Below are positions 1 to 7,086 of a stretch of 8,926 nucleotides of DNA, piece after piece. The stretch covers positions 1-8,926 of the forward strand of contig USCK01000073.1 in assembly GCA_900553205.1 (NCBI GenBank), read 5' to 3'. The notes beneath the pieces were generated by a model, which was given only the letters and a program-made list of their open reading frames with translations, was not told the DNA's origin and ran no database searches. Position 1 is the stretch's first letter; the number at the start of each line of letters is the position of its first letter. A program made the translations under genes and the position numbers. Source of the DNA: an uncultured bacterium (GTDB lineage: Bacteria > Cyanobacteriota > Vampirovibrionia > Gastranaerophilales > Gastranaerophilaceae).

Positions 1-168
1 GTCTTGAATTTCTTCCACGCTCACAGAGTTTCTGCAAAGGAACTTCGTTCCAAGAGCCTCAATCTGTTCGCAATCCGGCATAAATGCCGTACAGAAATTC
101 GCCGAACTCGAAAGGTGTAATTTAACATATAAAACAAGATGTAATTAACTATGAGATGAAGATGAGTT
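1..168. other. Operon-flanking segment, G+C-rich, identity unknown
   Basis: This stretch lies downstream of the last operon gene. Positions 1-120 are about 46% G+C by hand count, against roughly a quarter to a third in the genes to the right, so composition changes sharply near position 120. On the plus strand, the frame starting at base 1 is open for 39 codons and ends at TAA 118-120. On the minus strand, a frame is open from about 144 to the left edge. There are two short inverted repeats: 39-43 with 47-51, and 76-80 with 85-89. Neither is followed by a T-run on the minus strand, so I do not call a terminator. It could be the 3' end of a convergent gene or part of a dispersed repeat; I cannot decide between them. 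Confidence 0.4.
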
Positions 169-873
169 TCACAAAATTAGTGTTTCAAGTTTATATTTTA
201 GTTGATTCCAATCTTTGCATTTTGATTCCAGCAAATTATAAAACTCTTTGTTATGTGAAAAATGCATACAGTGGCATAATTCGTGATAAATAACATAATC
301 AATACAGTCTTTATTTGCTTTTATAGTTTCAATATTCATGGTTATTGTATTGCTGTTTTTGTTATAACTGCCCCATCGCTTTGTTAATTTGCGAATATTC
401 AGATTTGGCTTAACCACCTTATAAGTGATAAACTGCTGAAAACATTTATCTAATTCTTTTTTGTATGTAGACAATGCCTTATCTTTGTACCAATTATTTA
501 TTAATTTTGCCGGAGTTTTTAAATTATATTCAACAATTAGATATCCATTTTTTAATTTAACAGAATCGGTATTGGATTTAATTACTTTCAGACGATACTG
601 TTTTCCTAAATATCTAAAACATTCACCACTGACATATTTCTTTTCATCAGGTTTTTTGTAATTATCAGCAAAGTACCGTTTTTGTTTTGTAATCCATTTT
701 GCTTTATTTTGAACTTTCTTTATAATATCTTGTCTGTTTTTATTTTCCGGAGCTTTAACTTTAATTTTGGTTGTAGGCAAAACTTCAATAGATAAAGTTT
801 TTCTATCTTCTTGTAGTAATTCAAACTCAATTATTTCTTTTCCGTATTCAATTTTTTCTGTTGTAGCAATCAT
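169..873 (-). CDS. YgjP/SprT-like (DUF45) zinc metallopeptidase
   Basis: This is a 234-residue predicted zinc-dependent peptidase of the YgjP-like/DUF45 group. The C-terminal third carries the family signature: a WGS motif at 167-169, then IDYVIYHELCH ending at 201, then H207 and the aromatic pair FY at 211-212. H197, E198 and H201 form HExxH, and H207 fits the third zinc ligand. The N-terminal part matches the usual beta-rich region of the family by length only. No signal peptide or membrane span is visible, so it is probably cytoplasmic. Its ATG overlaps the hsdR stop in an ATGA arrangement, so translation is coupled to hsdR. Peptidases of this group are often found next to type I hsdR genes, but their substrate and role there are not established. 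A role in turnover of HsdR or of proteins on DNA (by analogy with SprT/Spartan) is inference only. Confidence 0.85.
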   Translation of the reverse strand: MIATTEKIEYGKEIIEFELLQEDRKTLSIEVLPTTKIKVKAPENKNRQDIIKKVQNKAKWITKQKRYFADNYKKPDEKKYVSGECFRYLGKQYRLKVIKSNTDSVKLKNGYLIVEYNLKTPAKLINNWYKDKALSTYKKELDKCFQQFITYKVVKPNLNIRKLTKRWGSYNKNSNTITMNIETIKANKDCIDYVIYHELCHCMHFSHNKEFYNLLESKCKDWNQLKYKLETLIL

Positions 874-3800
874 TTTGCATACCTTCTCTTCGCAATTTTC
901 ATTGATTCATCAATTATAAAATCAATATCATCAAATGTAATGTCGATTTTATTTATGTCTTTAAACTCAAATAAAACATCCTCAATATCATTGATAATTT
1001 TATTTTGTAAATCAGTATTTTTTATCCAATCAACGTACTGATTATCCAATATTATCTTATCTATTTTGAGTGCAAGTTCTGCGGCAGAATCTTTTGTAGC
1101 ATCATATTTTTTGATTTTTTCAAAAACAACACCATAAAAAGCTTTTGCAACTTCATTGTTCAAAATAGAAATCGGAATATCATCACCTGTTCTTGTTCTT
1201 GCCATTGTTAATATTTCTGTAACTCTATTTAAATAAGCATTATCATTTTTCAGTCTTTCTGCCTCATCCATTATTTGTTTTGAATATTTAGCGATAGCTT
1301 CCTTTAAAAGTTCAGATAACTTTTTGTAAAAAATCGGATCGTCATCCCACTTTTCGGATATCGTACGAGAAATTCTATATGCAATTGTATCTGCTTTTGA
1401 TCTTGTGCTAATCTTCTTTTCAACTTCTGCTTTGAATTTTTCTGTATCAAAAATATCAATAGGTTCTGATACTTGTATAATTTCATCTGATGTAACATAA
1501 GTATCAATTAGTTTTTGAATTTTTGCTTCGTATTCTTTTCTATCAATAGATTCTGCGTAACGAGATTTCAAAGAAACACGTAAATTTAAGAAGAATTTTA
1601 AGTCATTTTTATATGTAACAATTTTCTTTTCAGGAGTTTCCTCCAAAAACTTAAAATTGCCTAACGCAAGTTGTAAAACTTTTGAATATTGACTCAATTT
1701 ATCATAGAACTTATCTCTATCGTCTTCGTATTTTAAATGTTGTTCATAAGCTTCAACATCATATTTATTTATTCCATTAAATATTTCCCACAAATCTGAA
1801 TGTAACTGTGGTAATTTTTTAATTTCTTCCTGTGCTGATACGAGTGCATCTTGAATGTCTTCTTCATCAAAATCACCAATATTACTATATGTTAAAAGGG
1901 CTTCATCTAATTCTGTCAAAAGCCCATAGTAGTCTATAATTTCACCATAATCTTTTCCTTCTGCAAGACGATTAACTCTTGCTATAGCTTGCAAAAGCCC
2001 ATGTTCTTTTAGTGAACGTGCAATATATAAAACTGAATTTTTTGGAGCATCAAAACCTGTTAGTAATTTATCTACAACAATAAGGAGTTCAGGCTCCGGT
2101 GCATTTTTGAATTGATTAATAATTTGAGCATTATACTCTGATTCATTGCCAAATCTATCCATCATTCGCTTCCAAAACTGATTTACCTCACTTGAATTTT
2201 CTTCGTAAATATCATTATTTCCTTCTCTTGTATCGGGTGCCGAAATAACGACTTCCGAAGTTACCATTCCAAGTTCATCCAAGTATTTTTTATATTTTAA
2301 AGCAATAGCTTTTGAGGGTACGGTTAATTGACCTTTAAAACCTGTTCCTTTATATTTGTGTTCAAAATGCTGACTTATATCAAGAGCAACGTTCGCAATT
2401 TTTTGTTCAGCTTCGTTTAATATTCTTCTTGTGCTGAATTTCTTTTTTAAATCTGCTTTTTGTTTGTCCGTTAAGTCTCTTGATATAATGTCAAAATATT
2501 TATCAATACTATTTTGTGTAACATTTTGCACAGCTAATCTGCTTTCGTAATACAAAGGTAATACGGCTTCATCTTCTACAGCTTGGTTGATTGTATAAGG
2601 AGTACCTATAATTCCACCAAACTTAACAGCAGTACTTTTTTCTTTTTTCATCAAAGGTGTACCCGTAAAACCAATATAACAAGCATTTGGAAATACTTTT
2701 TGCATAAGAGCATTAGCACTACCATATTGACTTCGGTGGCTTTCATCAACAAGAACAAATACGTTTTTAGAGTTATCAATAACTTTTTTCTTACGTAATG
2801 CTGCTTGGAATTTATTAATAACAGTTGTGATGATTGTTTCTTTGTTATCCGCAATAATGTTTCCTAAATCTTCACCACTTGTTGCCTTTTTGACAACTTT
2901 GCCACAAGATTTGAATGTGTCTGAAATTTGTTTATCCAAGTCAATTCTATCCGTTACGATAACAACTTTTGGATTAACAATTTCAGGTTCAAGCGATATT
3001 GCTTTTGCAAGCATAACCATCGTTAAAGATTTACCGCTACCTTGTGTATGCCATATGACGCCACCTTGTCTGCGTTCATTTCTTATAATTTTTATTCTTT
3101 CTAACGTATCTTGAATAGCAAAATATTGTTGATAACGAGCAATTTTCTTAATACCAGCGTCATACACAATGTACTTATACATAAGTTCCAATAGTCTTCT
3201 AGGTTGGCATAATGAATACAACAACTTGTCTTGTTCTGTAACAAGTCGGCCTTCAGCTTCTATGTTATCAAAATATTTTCTTACATATTTAAATCTGTCT
3301 GCAAAAAGTTTGTCTTTCTGTTCATCAGATAATGGCTTATTAACCAACTCTTGCAAATCAGTTGCTTTAAGTTTTTGTTCTTTCCAAGTAGCCCAGAATT
3401 TTCTTGGCGTTCCGGTTGTTGCATATTGAACTTTATTGGATGTTAAAGCAAGCAATATTTGAGAATATTTATATAAATGTGGAATCCCATCTTCTTGCTG
3501 ATTCCTTAAATGTTGGGATTTCGCCTCTTCCAAAGGTTCTTTTATATCCGGTCTTTTACATTCAATAATGCACAACGGAATACCGTTTACAAAAAGAACA
3601 ATATCAGGGCGATATTTTTTATCGCTCGAAGTTCTGTTTACTTCAAATTCTTCTGCAACATGGAATACATTATTTTCAATATTATTCCAGTCAATATAGT
3701 TTATAGTAAAACTTTTTCTATCGTTTCCGATTGATTCTTCGAAGCTTTTACCTAGAGTTAATAAATCATAGATTTTTGAATTAGTTGTAACTAAACCATC

Positions 3801-4061
3801 AAACATTGGAACATTTTTTATAGCATCAATTGCACCACGAATACTCGCAGGAGAAAATGGATAAACTTTTCCTTTAAAGTTTATCTCATTTATTTTCATA
3901 AGTTGCTGTTCTAAAATGTCTTCCAGAATTACGTTGCTTAATTTATCCTGACGCTCTTTTAAGACTTCTTCAGGTATCAAATATGTGTAACCTAAATTTT
4001 GCAACAACTGCAGTGCTGGTATTTGTGATATATAATCTTCTATAAATGATGGTGTTTGCAT
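870..4061 (-). CDS. hsdR: Type I restriction enzyme, endonuclease/translocase subunit HsdR
   Basis: HsdR is the motor and nuclease of the type I RM complex: it pulls in unmethylated DNA using ATP and cuts it far from the recognition site. At 1063 residues it is of normal length. The N-terminal nuclease domain shows D153 (RPDIVLF) and E167-C-K169 (IIECKR), the PD-(D/E)XK catalytic set. The superfamily 2 helicase motifs follow in order: Walker A HTQGSGKS at 338-345, Walker B variant VDESH at 438-442, FTGTP at 465-469, LLTGFDAP at 666-673, and motif VI QAIARVNR at 691-698. The remaining C-terminal part is charged and helical, as expected for the region that contacts the methylase core. The ATG is supported by GAGGT six bases upstream. 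The reading frame is unbroken and all catalytic residues are present, so it should be active. It follows kwaB by only 2 bases, so its expression depends on reading through the Kiwa genes. Confidence 0.97.
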   Translation of the reverse strand: MQTPSFIEDYISQIPALQLLQNLGYTYLIPEEVLKERQDKLSNVILEDILEQQLMKINEINFKGKVYPFSPASIRGAIDAIKNVPMFDGLVTTNSKIYDLLTLGKSFEESIGNDRKSFTINYIDWNNIENNVFHVAEEFEVNRTSSDKKYRPDIVLFVNGIPLCIIECKRPDIKEPLEEAKSQHLRNQQEDGIPHLYKYSQILLALTSNKVQYATTGTPRKFWATWKEQKLKATDLQELVNKPLSDEQKDKLFADRFKYVRKYFDNIEAEGRLVTEQDKLLYSLCQPRRLLELMYKYIVYDAGIKKIARYQQYFAIQDTLERIKIIRNERRQGGVIWHTQGSGKSLTMVMLAKAISLEPEIVNPKVVIVTDRIDLDKQISDTFKSCGKVVKKATSGEDLGNIIADNKETIITTVINKFQAALRKKKVIDNSKNVFVLVDESHRSQYGSANALMQKVFPNACYIGFTGTPLMKKEKSTAVKFGGIIGTPYTINQAVEDEAVLPLYYESRLAVQNVTQNSIDKYFDIISRDLTDKQKADLKKKFSTRRILNEAEQKIANVALDISQHFEHKYKGTGFKGQLTVPSKAIALKYKKYLDELGMVTSEVVISAPDTREGNNDIYEENSSEVNQFWKRMMDRFGNESEYNAQIINQFKNAPEPELLIVVDKLLTGFDAPKNSVLYIARSLKEHGLLQAIARVNRLAEGKDYGEIIDYYGLLTELDEALLTYSNIGDFDEEDIQDALVSAQEEIKKLPQLHSDLWEIFNGINKYDVEAYEQHLKYEDDRDKFYDKLSQYSKVLQLALGNFKFLEETPEKKIVTYKNDLKFFLNLRVSLKSRYAESIDRKEYEAKIQKLIDTYVTSDEIIQVSEPIDIFDTEKFKAEVEKKISTRSKADTIAYRISRTISEKWDDDPIFYKKLSELLKEAIAKYSKQIMDEAERLKNDNAYLNRVTEILTMARTRTGDDIPISILNNEVAKAFYGVVFEKIKKYDATKDSAAELALKIDKIILDNQYVDWIKNTDLQNKIINDIEDVLFEFKDINKIDITFDDIDFIIDESMKIAKRRYAK

Positions 4062-4063
4062 TG

Positions 4064-4930
4064 TTATACCTCAATTTTAGTAGAATTTGCTCTTATGACA
4101 TTGTTAGAAAATGGACCAACATAGAGTTTCTCATCTAAAAAGCTTAATATTTTACTTAATTTAGAATTATTTTGCGGAAGAAAAACTTTATTGTTTCTAA
4201 GTACAATTAATTCATTTAGTCCTTTCGTTTCTGCAATAGATTTAATATCAATAGCACTATAATTATTAAGCCTATCTGATTGCAATATATTGTGAATTCT
4301 TTTTCGATTATTTTGATTCGCTGAGTTTTTAAAAGCTTCAATATTTTCAAATTCTATATTCGTGTTCAATGCAAAACGTTCTATGTCTGCATCAGTTGCT
4401 TCTATATACAGTTCTGATAAATTAAATAGATATCTTAAATTATTAAAACTTTTAAATTTTAAGGTGTTATCAGAAATATAACATAGCAATTTATTATCTA
4501 AAGTTATAGCAGGAGCAGTTAACTCATTATACGTATTTCCTTCTAAAAATAAACTAAAGCTTCTACTTAAATATTGTGATCTAAAGAATAATTGGATTAA
4601 AATCTCTCCATTTTCGTTTTGTCCAAATAATGCTTTTATGGGTTCTGTCTCGAAATTATTTAAATTTAACTCTGGTATTCCAGTTAAATTTGTTTCTAAT
4701 GCTTGAATTATAACATTAGCATCTGTTGGTATAGGTATTTCTAATAATTCATCCTTTTCGGGCTTCCAATCACCAACAAAACTAATTATTTCTCTTATGC
4801 CTGCATTAAAATTATCTTTTTGTTCTTCAAATATTTGGGATATTTTTGCCTGCATAGTATGAGTAACTGAAATTTTTCTGACTTCCAAATTGTTATCAAC
4901 TCTGCATAATGCGAATAAATTAAATGTCAT
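4064..4930 (-). CDS. kwaB: Kiwa anti-phage protein KwaB (DUF4868 family)
   Basis: This 288-residue soluble protein resembles the DUF4868 family, the family of KwaB. The features I recognise are the central segment with SQYLSRS (118-124) and LFLEGNTYNEL, a following block with FKSFNNLRYLFNL (159-171), an RKR patch at 209-211, and a C-terminal stretch LSKILSFLDEKLYVGPFSNN that matches the family's usual ending. It has no signal peptide or membrane span. In characterised Kiwa systems KwaB works with the membrane protein KwaA and acts on phage DNA after infection is sensed at the membrane. The upstream neighbour here is a four-span membrane protein, as expected for kwaA, and this pairing is the strongest support for the call. 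AGGAG lies directly before the kwaA stop codon and 6 bases before this ATG. G+C is about 27%, below that of hsdR. The family call rests on pattern memory and context, without a database search. Confidence 0.75.
   Translation of the reverse strand: MTFNLFALCRVDNNLEVRKISVTHTMQAKISQIFEEQKDNFNAGIREIISFVGDWKPEKDELLEIPIPTDANVIIQALETNLTGIPELNLNNFETEPIKALFGQNENGEILIQLFFRSQYLSRSFSLFLEGNTYNELTAPAITLDNKLLCYISDNTLKFKSFNNLRYLFNLSELYIEATDADIERFALNTNIEFENIEAFKNSANQNNRKRIHNILQSDRLNNYSAIDIKSIAETKGLNELIVLRNNKVFLPQNNSKLSKILSFLDEKLYVGPFSNNVIRANSTKIEV
4068..4072 (-). promoter_or_regulatory. Ribosome binding site of hsdR
   Basis: GAGGT lies within the last codons of kwaB, 6 bases before the hsdR ATG. It supports the chosen hsdR start and gives hsdR its own site in addition to any coupling from kwaB. 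Confidence 0.75.
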
Positions 4931-4933
4931 TTT

Positions 4934-5440
4934 TTACTCCTGTATTAAAACAAATTCATTAATCTTTATCACTTTTATTTTATTCATATTATTTATAATC
5001 TTATTTTTTGATAATAACATATATACACCACCTTCATTTGTTGTTATTTTATAAATTTTAATATCAAAAAAAGCAAATGTTGGATTATAAATAAATGGTT
5101 TTATTATTATGAAAATAAGTGCACCTAATATGCAAATAACAATTAATGTGATGAAAGACATATTAAATTGTTTACATGCCAATGGAATTAAAGTGGTTCC
5201 AAAAACCGCCAATATATTTGCATTTACTAGTTCAAATGTTTCATATTTCAATTCAAAATGCTCGCCCTCTTTTCGAGCATAAACTATCGCAATATAAGAA
5301 ATTGTATAAAGTAGAATTACAACAATAATTGCGCAAATACGGTATATTAGTGAAAATTCATTCCAATATGCAACTAATATTACAATTAATGGAAATGTAA
5401 AATAACTTAAATTTAGTATTATATTATAAAATCTGTTCAT
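4934..5440 (-). CDS. kwaA: Kiwa anti-phage membrane protein KwaA
   Basis: This 168-residue integral membrane protein has four predicted spans at about residues 7-25, 30-54, 72-89 and 94-113. The loop between spans 2 and 3 (55-71) is charged (RKEGE, KYE). A C-terminal soluble tail of about 55 residues begins with YNPTFAFFDIKIYKI (118-132). The four-span layout, the NPxxAxF-type motif after the last span, and the adjacent DUF4868 gene fit KwaA, which in known Kiwa systems is the membrane component that senses phage infection and recruits KwaB. The start codon overlaps the hsdS stop (TAATG), so translation is probably coupled to hsdS; the Shine-Dalgarno sequence is weak (AAGGG about 15 bases upstream). 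G+C is only about 22-23%, the lowest in the window, partly because of its Ile/Phe/Asn/Lys-rich content. An unrelated small membrane protein paired with a DUF4868 protein is the main alternative. Confidence 0.72.
   Translation of the reverse strand: MNRFYNIILNLSYFTFPLIVILVAYWNEFSLIYRICAIIVVILLYTISYIAIVYARKEGEHFELKYETFELVNANILAVFGTTLIPLACKQFNMSFITLIVICILGALIFIIIKPFIYNPTFAFFDIKIYKITTNEGGVYMLLSKNKIINNMNKIKVIKINEFVLIQE
4937..4941 (-). promoter_or_regulatory. Ribosome binding site of kwaB
   Basis: AGGAG on the minus strand sits immediately before the kwaA stop codon and 6 bases before the kwaB ATG. It fixes the kwaB start and suggests that ribosomes finishing kwaA restart on kwaB, which would keep the two partners at linked levels. 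Confidence 0.8.
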
Positions 5441-6630
5441 TATGATATCTTTACCCTTATTTTACCGGTCAGAAGTTTTTGCATCAAACCTTTTTTCTGT
5501 TCTTTTAACTTCTCTAACTTAGAATTTAATAATTGTAATTCTTCATCATAACAATTTAGAATTTTACCTATTTTTTCCTGTTCTTCTAATGGTGGATATG
5601 GGATTTTTACACTGCTTAAATCTGAGTATGATATCTGTTTCCCGTCCCTTATTCCAATAACAGATATTGATAGATATTTTTCAATAAATTTATATGATTT
5701 GAAAAAATGTCTATAAAAATCTTTATCTATATCTATAATATTTTTCAGTACTGTATATGCTGGACTTAGAATGCCTCTATATTTTGAATATTCTAGTCCA
5801 CCCTGAAATGAGCGTAAACTTATTACAAAATCATCAGCTTCAATTAATTTATATCCATCAAGGCTACCCTCCGGAGACATAACTTTACCGCTTAACATAT
5901 CTCGAGGAATAACACCCTTTTCTTGAGTTGCAGATAGTAGTCTTCCTTCTGGACAATTTTTTTTGCAGAAATCTTTAAAAATCTTGTCAAATCGCATCAT
6001 TTTCCATGATTCTTTTTCAAGAAATAGTTTTTGCATTGTTGCTTTTTTTAATATTTCTTTTTGTTCAATGAGTTTTTCTAAAGTTTCAATTCCGTCATCC
6101 CAAGCTGACAATATCTCTGCAATTTTTTCTTGTTCTTTTAGCGGAGGATAACAAATTGGTAACATTGAAAAATCTTCGTAACTGATTTGTTTTCCATCAC
6201 GAATACCAATAATTGCAACACCTAATCTCGCAATGAATTCAGAAGACTTAAACCACTGTTTATAATATCCATCTGAAATAGCTAAATTCCGTTTAAGAAT
6301 AGTATATGCTGGACTTACTACTCCTCTATATTCTGAATATTCAATTCCGCCTTGGAACGAACGTAAACTTATTACAAAATCGCCTTTTTCAACTAACTTA
6401 TAACTTGACGTAGAACCTTCTGGCATTGCAATTCTAGCTTCAACCATTGAACGAGGTATAACACCTTTATCTTGAGTTACTGAAAGCAATTCTTCTTGTT
6501 TATTGTTTTTCTTAGAATAGTTATGAAACAATTTCCAAGATTTAACTATTTCCCAATCTTCAGGAATCCAGCCGAGTTTTGTTTTCTTATAACCTTTTTT
6601 ATATTCAGTTTTTTCAATTACTTCCGTCAT
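5440..6630 (-). CDS. hsdS: Type I restriction enzyme, specificity subunit HsdS
   Basis: HsdS recognises the two half-sites of the bipartite target and directs both methylation (with HsdM) and cleavage (with HsdR). The 396 residues show the classic layout. An entry motif LGWIPEDWE lies at 19-27. The first target-recognition domain (TRD1) runs to about 160, ending in PPLKEQEKIAEIL. A conserved helix with coiled-coil character follows at 165-205. TRD2 covers about 210-345 and ends in PPLEEQEKIGKIL, with a second helix to the C terminus (LMQKLLTGKIRV). The two TRDs are clear homologues: residues 48-110 and 231-293 align without gaps at 43 of 63 identities. The half-sites should therefore be the same or very similar sequences in inverted orientation. 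AAGGG lies six bases before the ATG, which overlaps the previous stop (TAATG). An A8 run falls at codons 223-225, at the start of TRD2. The exact target cannot be read from sequence alone. Confidence 0.95.
   Translation of the reverse strand: MTEVIEKTEYKKGYKKTKLGWIPEDWEIVKSWKLFHNYSKKNNKQEELLSVTQDKGVIPRSMVEARIAMPEGSTSSYKLVEKGDFVISLRSFQGGIEYSEYRGVVSPAYTILKRNLAISDGYYKQWFKSSEFIARLGVAIIGIRDGKQISYEDFSMLPICYPPLKEQEKIAEILSAWDDGIETLEKLIEQKEILKKATMQKLFLEKESWKMMRFDKIFKDFCKKNCPEGRLLSATQEKGVIPRDMLSGKVMSPEGSLDGYKLIEADDFVISLRSFQGGLEYSKYRGILSPAYTVLKNIIDIDKDFYRHFFKSYKFIEKYLSISVIGIRDGKQISYSDLSSVKIPYPPLEEQEKIGKILNCYDEELQLLNSKLEKLKEQKKGLMQKLLTGKIRVKIS
5752..5940 (-). repeat. TRD repeat unit 2 inside hsdS
   Basis: This unit encodes HsdS residues 231-293 of the second target-recognition domain, 43 of 63 residues identical to unit 1. 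Similarity continues after a one-codon length difference in residues 324-358, which match 140-174 at 25 of 35 positions (IGIRDGKQISY and PPLxEQEKI are shared). Confidence 0.85.
6301..6489 (-). repeat. TRD repeat unit 1 inside hsdS
   Basis: This unit encodes HsdS residues 48-110 of the first target-recognition domain and is a diverged direct repeat of 5752-5940 at a spacing of 549 bases with no indels. Exact matches at the DNA level include 6302-6317 with 5753-5768 (16 bases) and 6362-6381 with 5813-5832 (20 bases). It arose by duplication of a TRD or by acquiring two alleles of one family, and could support recombination. Confidence 0.85.
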
Positions 6631-7070
6631 TATTTTCCCTTATTTGTTGATTCAAATTCTTTTCCGGTTCTTACAAAACCGTATTTTGCGCTGATTAATA
6701 CCACATCCAGTTCTGAAACTAAATCCGTAAATTGTCGAAGCGATTCTTTCTGATTTATTGTATTTACATTCAGGTAATTATATATGAATAGCAATAATTT
6801 TTTATATGAACCCAAGTCTTTATTGTTCAGTAGAGCCCCAAAATTACTTGCATTTGAAACCAACCAAGTCCTAACAATTTTTGCTTCTTCTTTCTCTACC
6901 AAAAATTGCGCTGCAACCTCATCAAGTTTATTTGCCAATTCAAGCCGTTTTATTCTGATATTTTGCATATTCTGTTGATAAGCAAGCCAACATTGGACAG
7001 CGGTAAATCCAACTATCGCTATTGCACACATCCATTCCGCATTCTGTTGTAAAAATCTCAATATTGCCAT
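6630..7070 (-). CDS. Uncharacterised membrane-anchored protein, one N-terminal span
   Basis: I do not recognise this 146-residue protein. It has one hydrophobic segment at about 12-31 (MCAIAIVGFTAVQCWLAYQQ) followed by a basic, helical stretch (IRIKRLELANKLDEVAAQF, about 38-56) that looks like a coiled coil. The rest, to residue 146, is mostly helical and ends in a polar tail. The basic residues after the span suggest that the C-terminal part faces the cytoplasm. No enzymatic motif is visible. The ATG is preceded by AAGGTG at a good distance, and the stop overlaps the hsdS start as TAATG. It lies 16 bases after the unknown 101-aa gene, so the two probably act together or entered together. Small membrane proteins of this build accompany many defence genes, but a sensor or pore role here would be a guess. 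Confidence 0.75.
   Translation of the reverse strand: MAILRFLQQNAEWMCAIAIVGFTAVQCWLAYQQNMQNIRIKRLELANKLDEVAAQFLVEKEEAKIVRTWLVSNASNFGALLNNKDLGSYKKLLLFIYNYLNVNTINQKESLRQFTDLVSELDVVLISAKYGFVRTGKEFESTNKGK
6637..6641 (-). promoter_or_regulatory. Ribosome binding site of hsdS
   Basis: AAGGG lies inside the end of the 146-aa gene, six bases before the hsdS ATG, whose first bases overlap the upstream stop codon as TAATG. Confidence 0.65.
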
Positions 7071-7075
7071 TATTT

Positions 7076-7081
7076 CACCTT
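7076..7081 (-). promoter_or_regulatory. Ribosome binding site of the 146-aa membrane gene
   Basis: AAGGTG lies 5 bases before the ATG at 7070, in the 16-base gap after the 101-aa gene. It supports a start that places the single membrane span about 12 residues from the N terminus. Confidence 0.7.
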
Positions 7082-7086
7082 AAACA

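Noticed and set aside
76..89. Rho-independent terminator after the operon
   Set aside because: The hairpin has only a 5-6 base stem, and neither it nor the one at 39-51 is followed by a T-run in the direction of transcription.
461..661. Short plus-strand open frame opposite the metallopeptidase gene
   Set aside because: It lies wholly antisense to a well-supported gene with catalytic motifs, has no ribosome binding site of note and no recognisable protein features. The same applies to the plus-strand frames at 2583-3734, 5963-6151, 6496-6753 and 6784-6978.
1304..1507. Alternative minus-strand frame inside hsdR, also at 2651-2854
   Set aside because: Both are out-of-frame shadows inside the intact hsdR frame; the hsdR frame carries all the conserved motifs.
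870..4061. Frameshift or inactivation of hsdR
   Set aside because: The 1063-aa frame is unbroken and nuclease and helicase motifs are all present in the right order and spacing.
5752..6489. The repeats in hsdS as a CRISPR-like or mobile-element repeat
   Set aside because: There are only two diverged copies, they share a reading frame, and they match the known two-TRD layout of HsdS.
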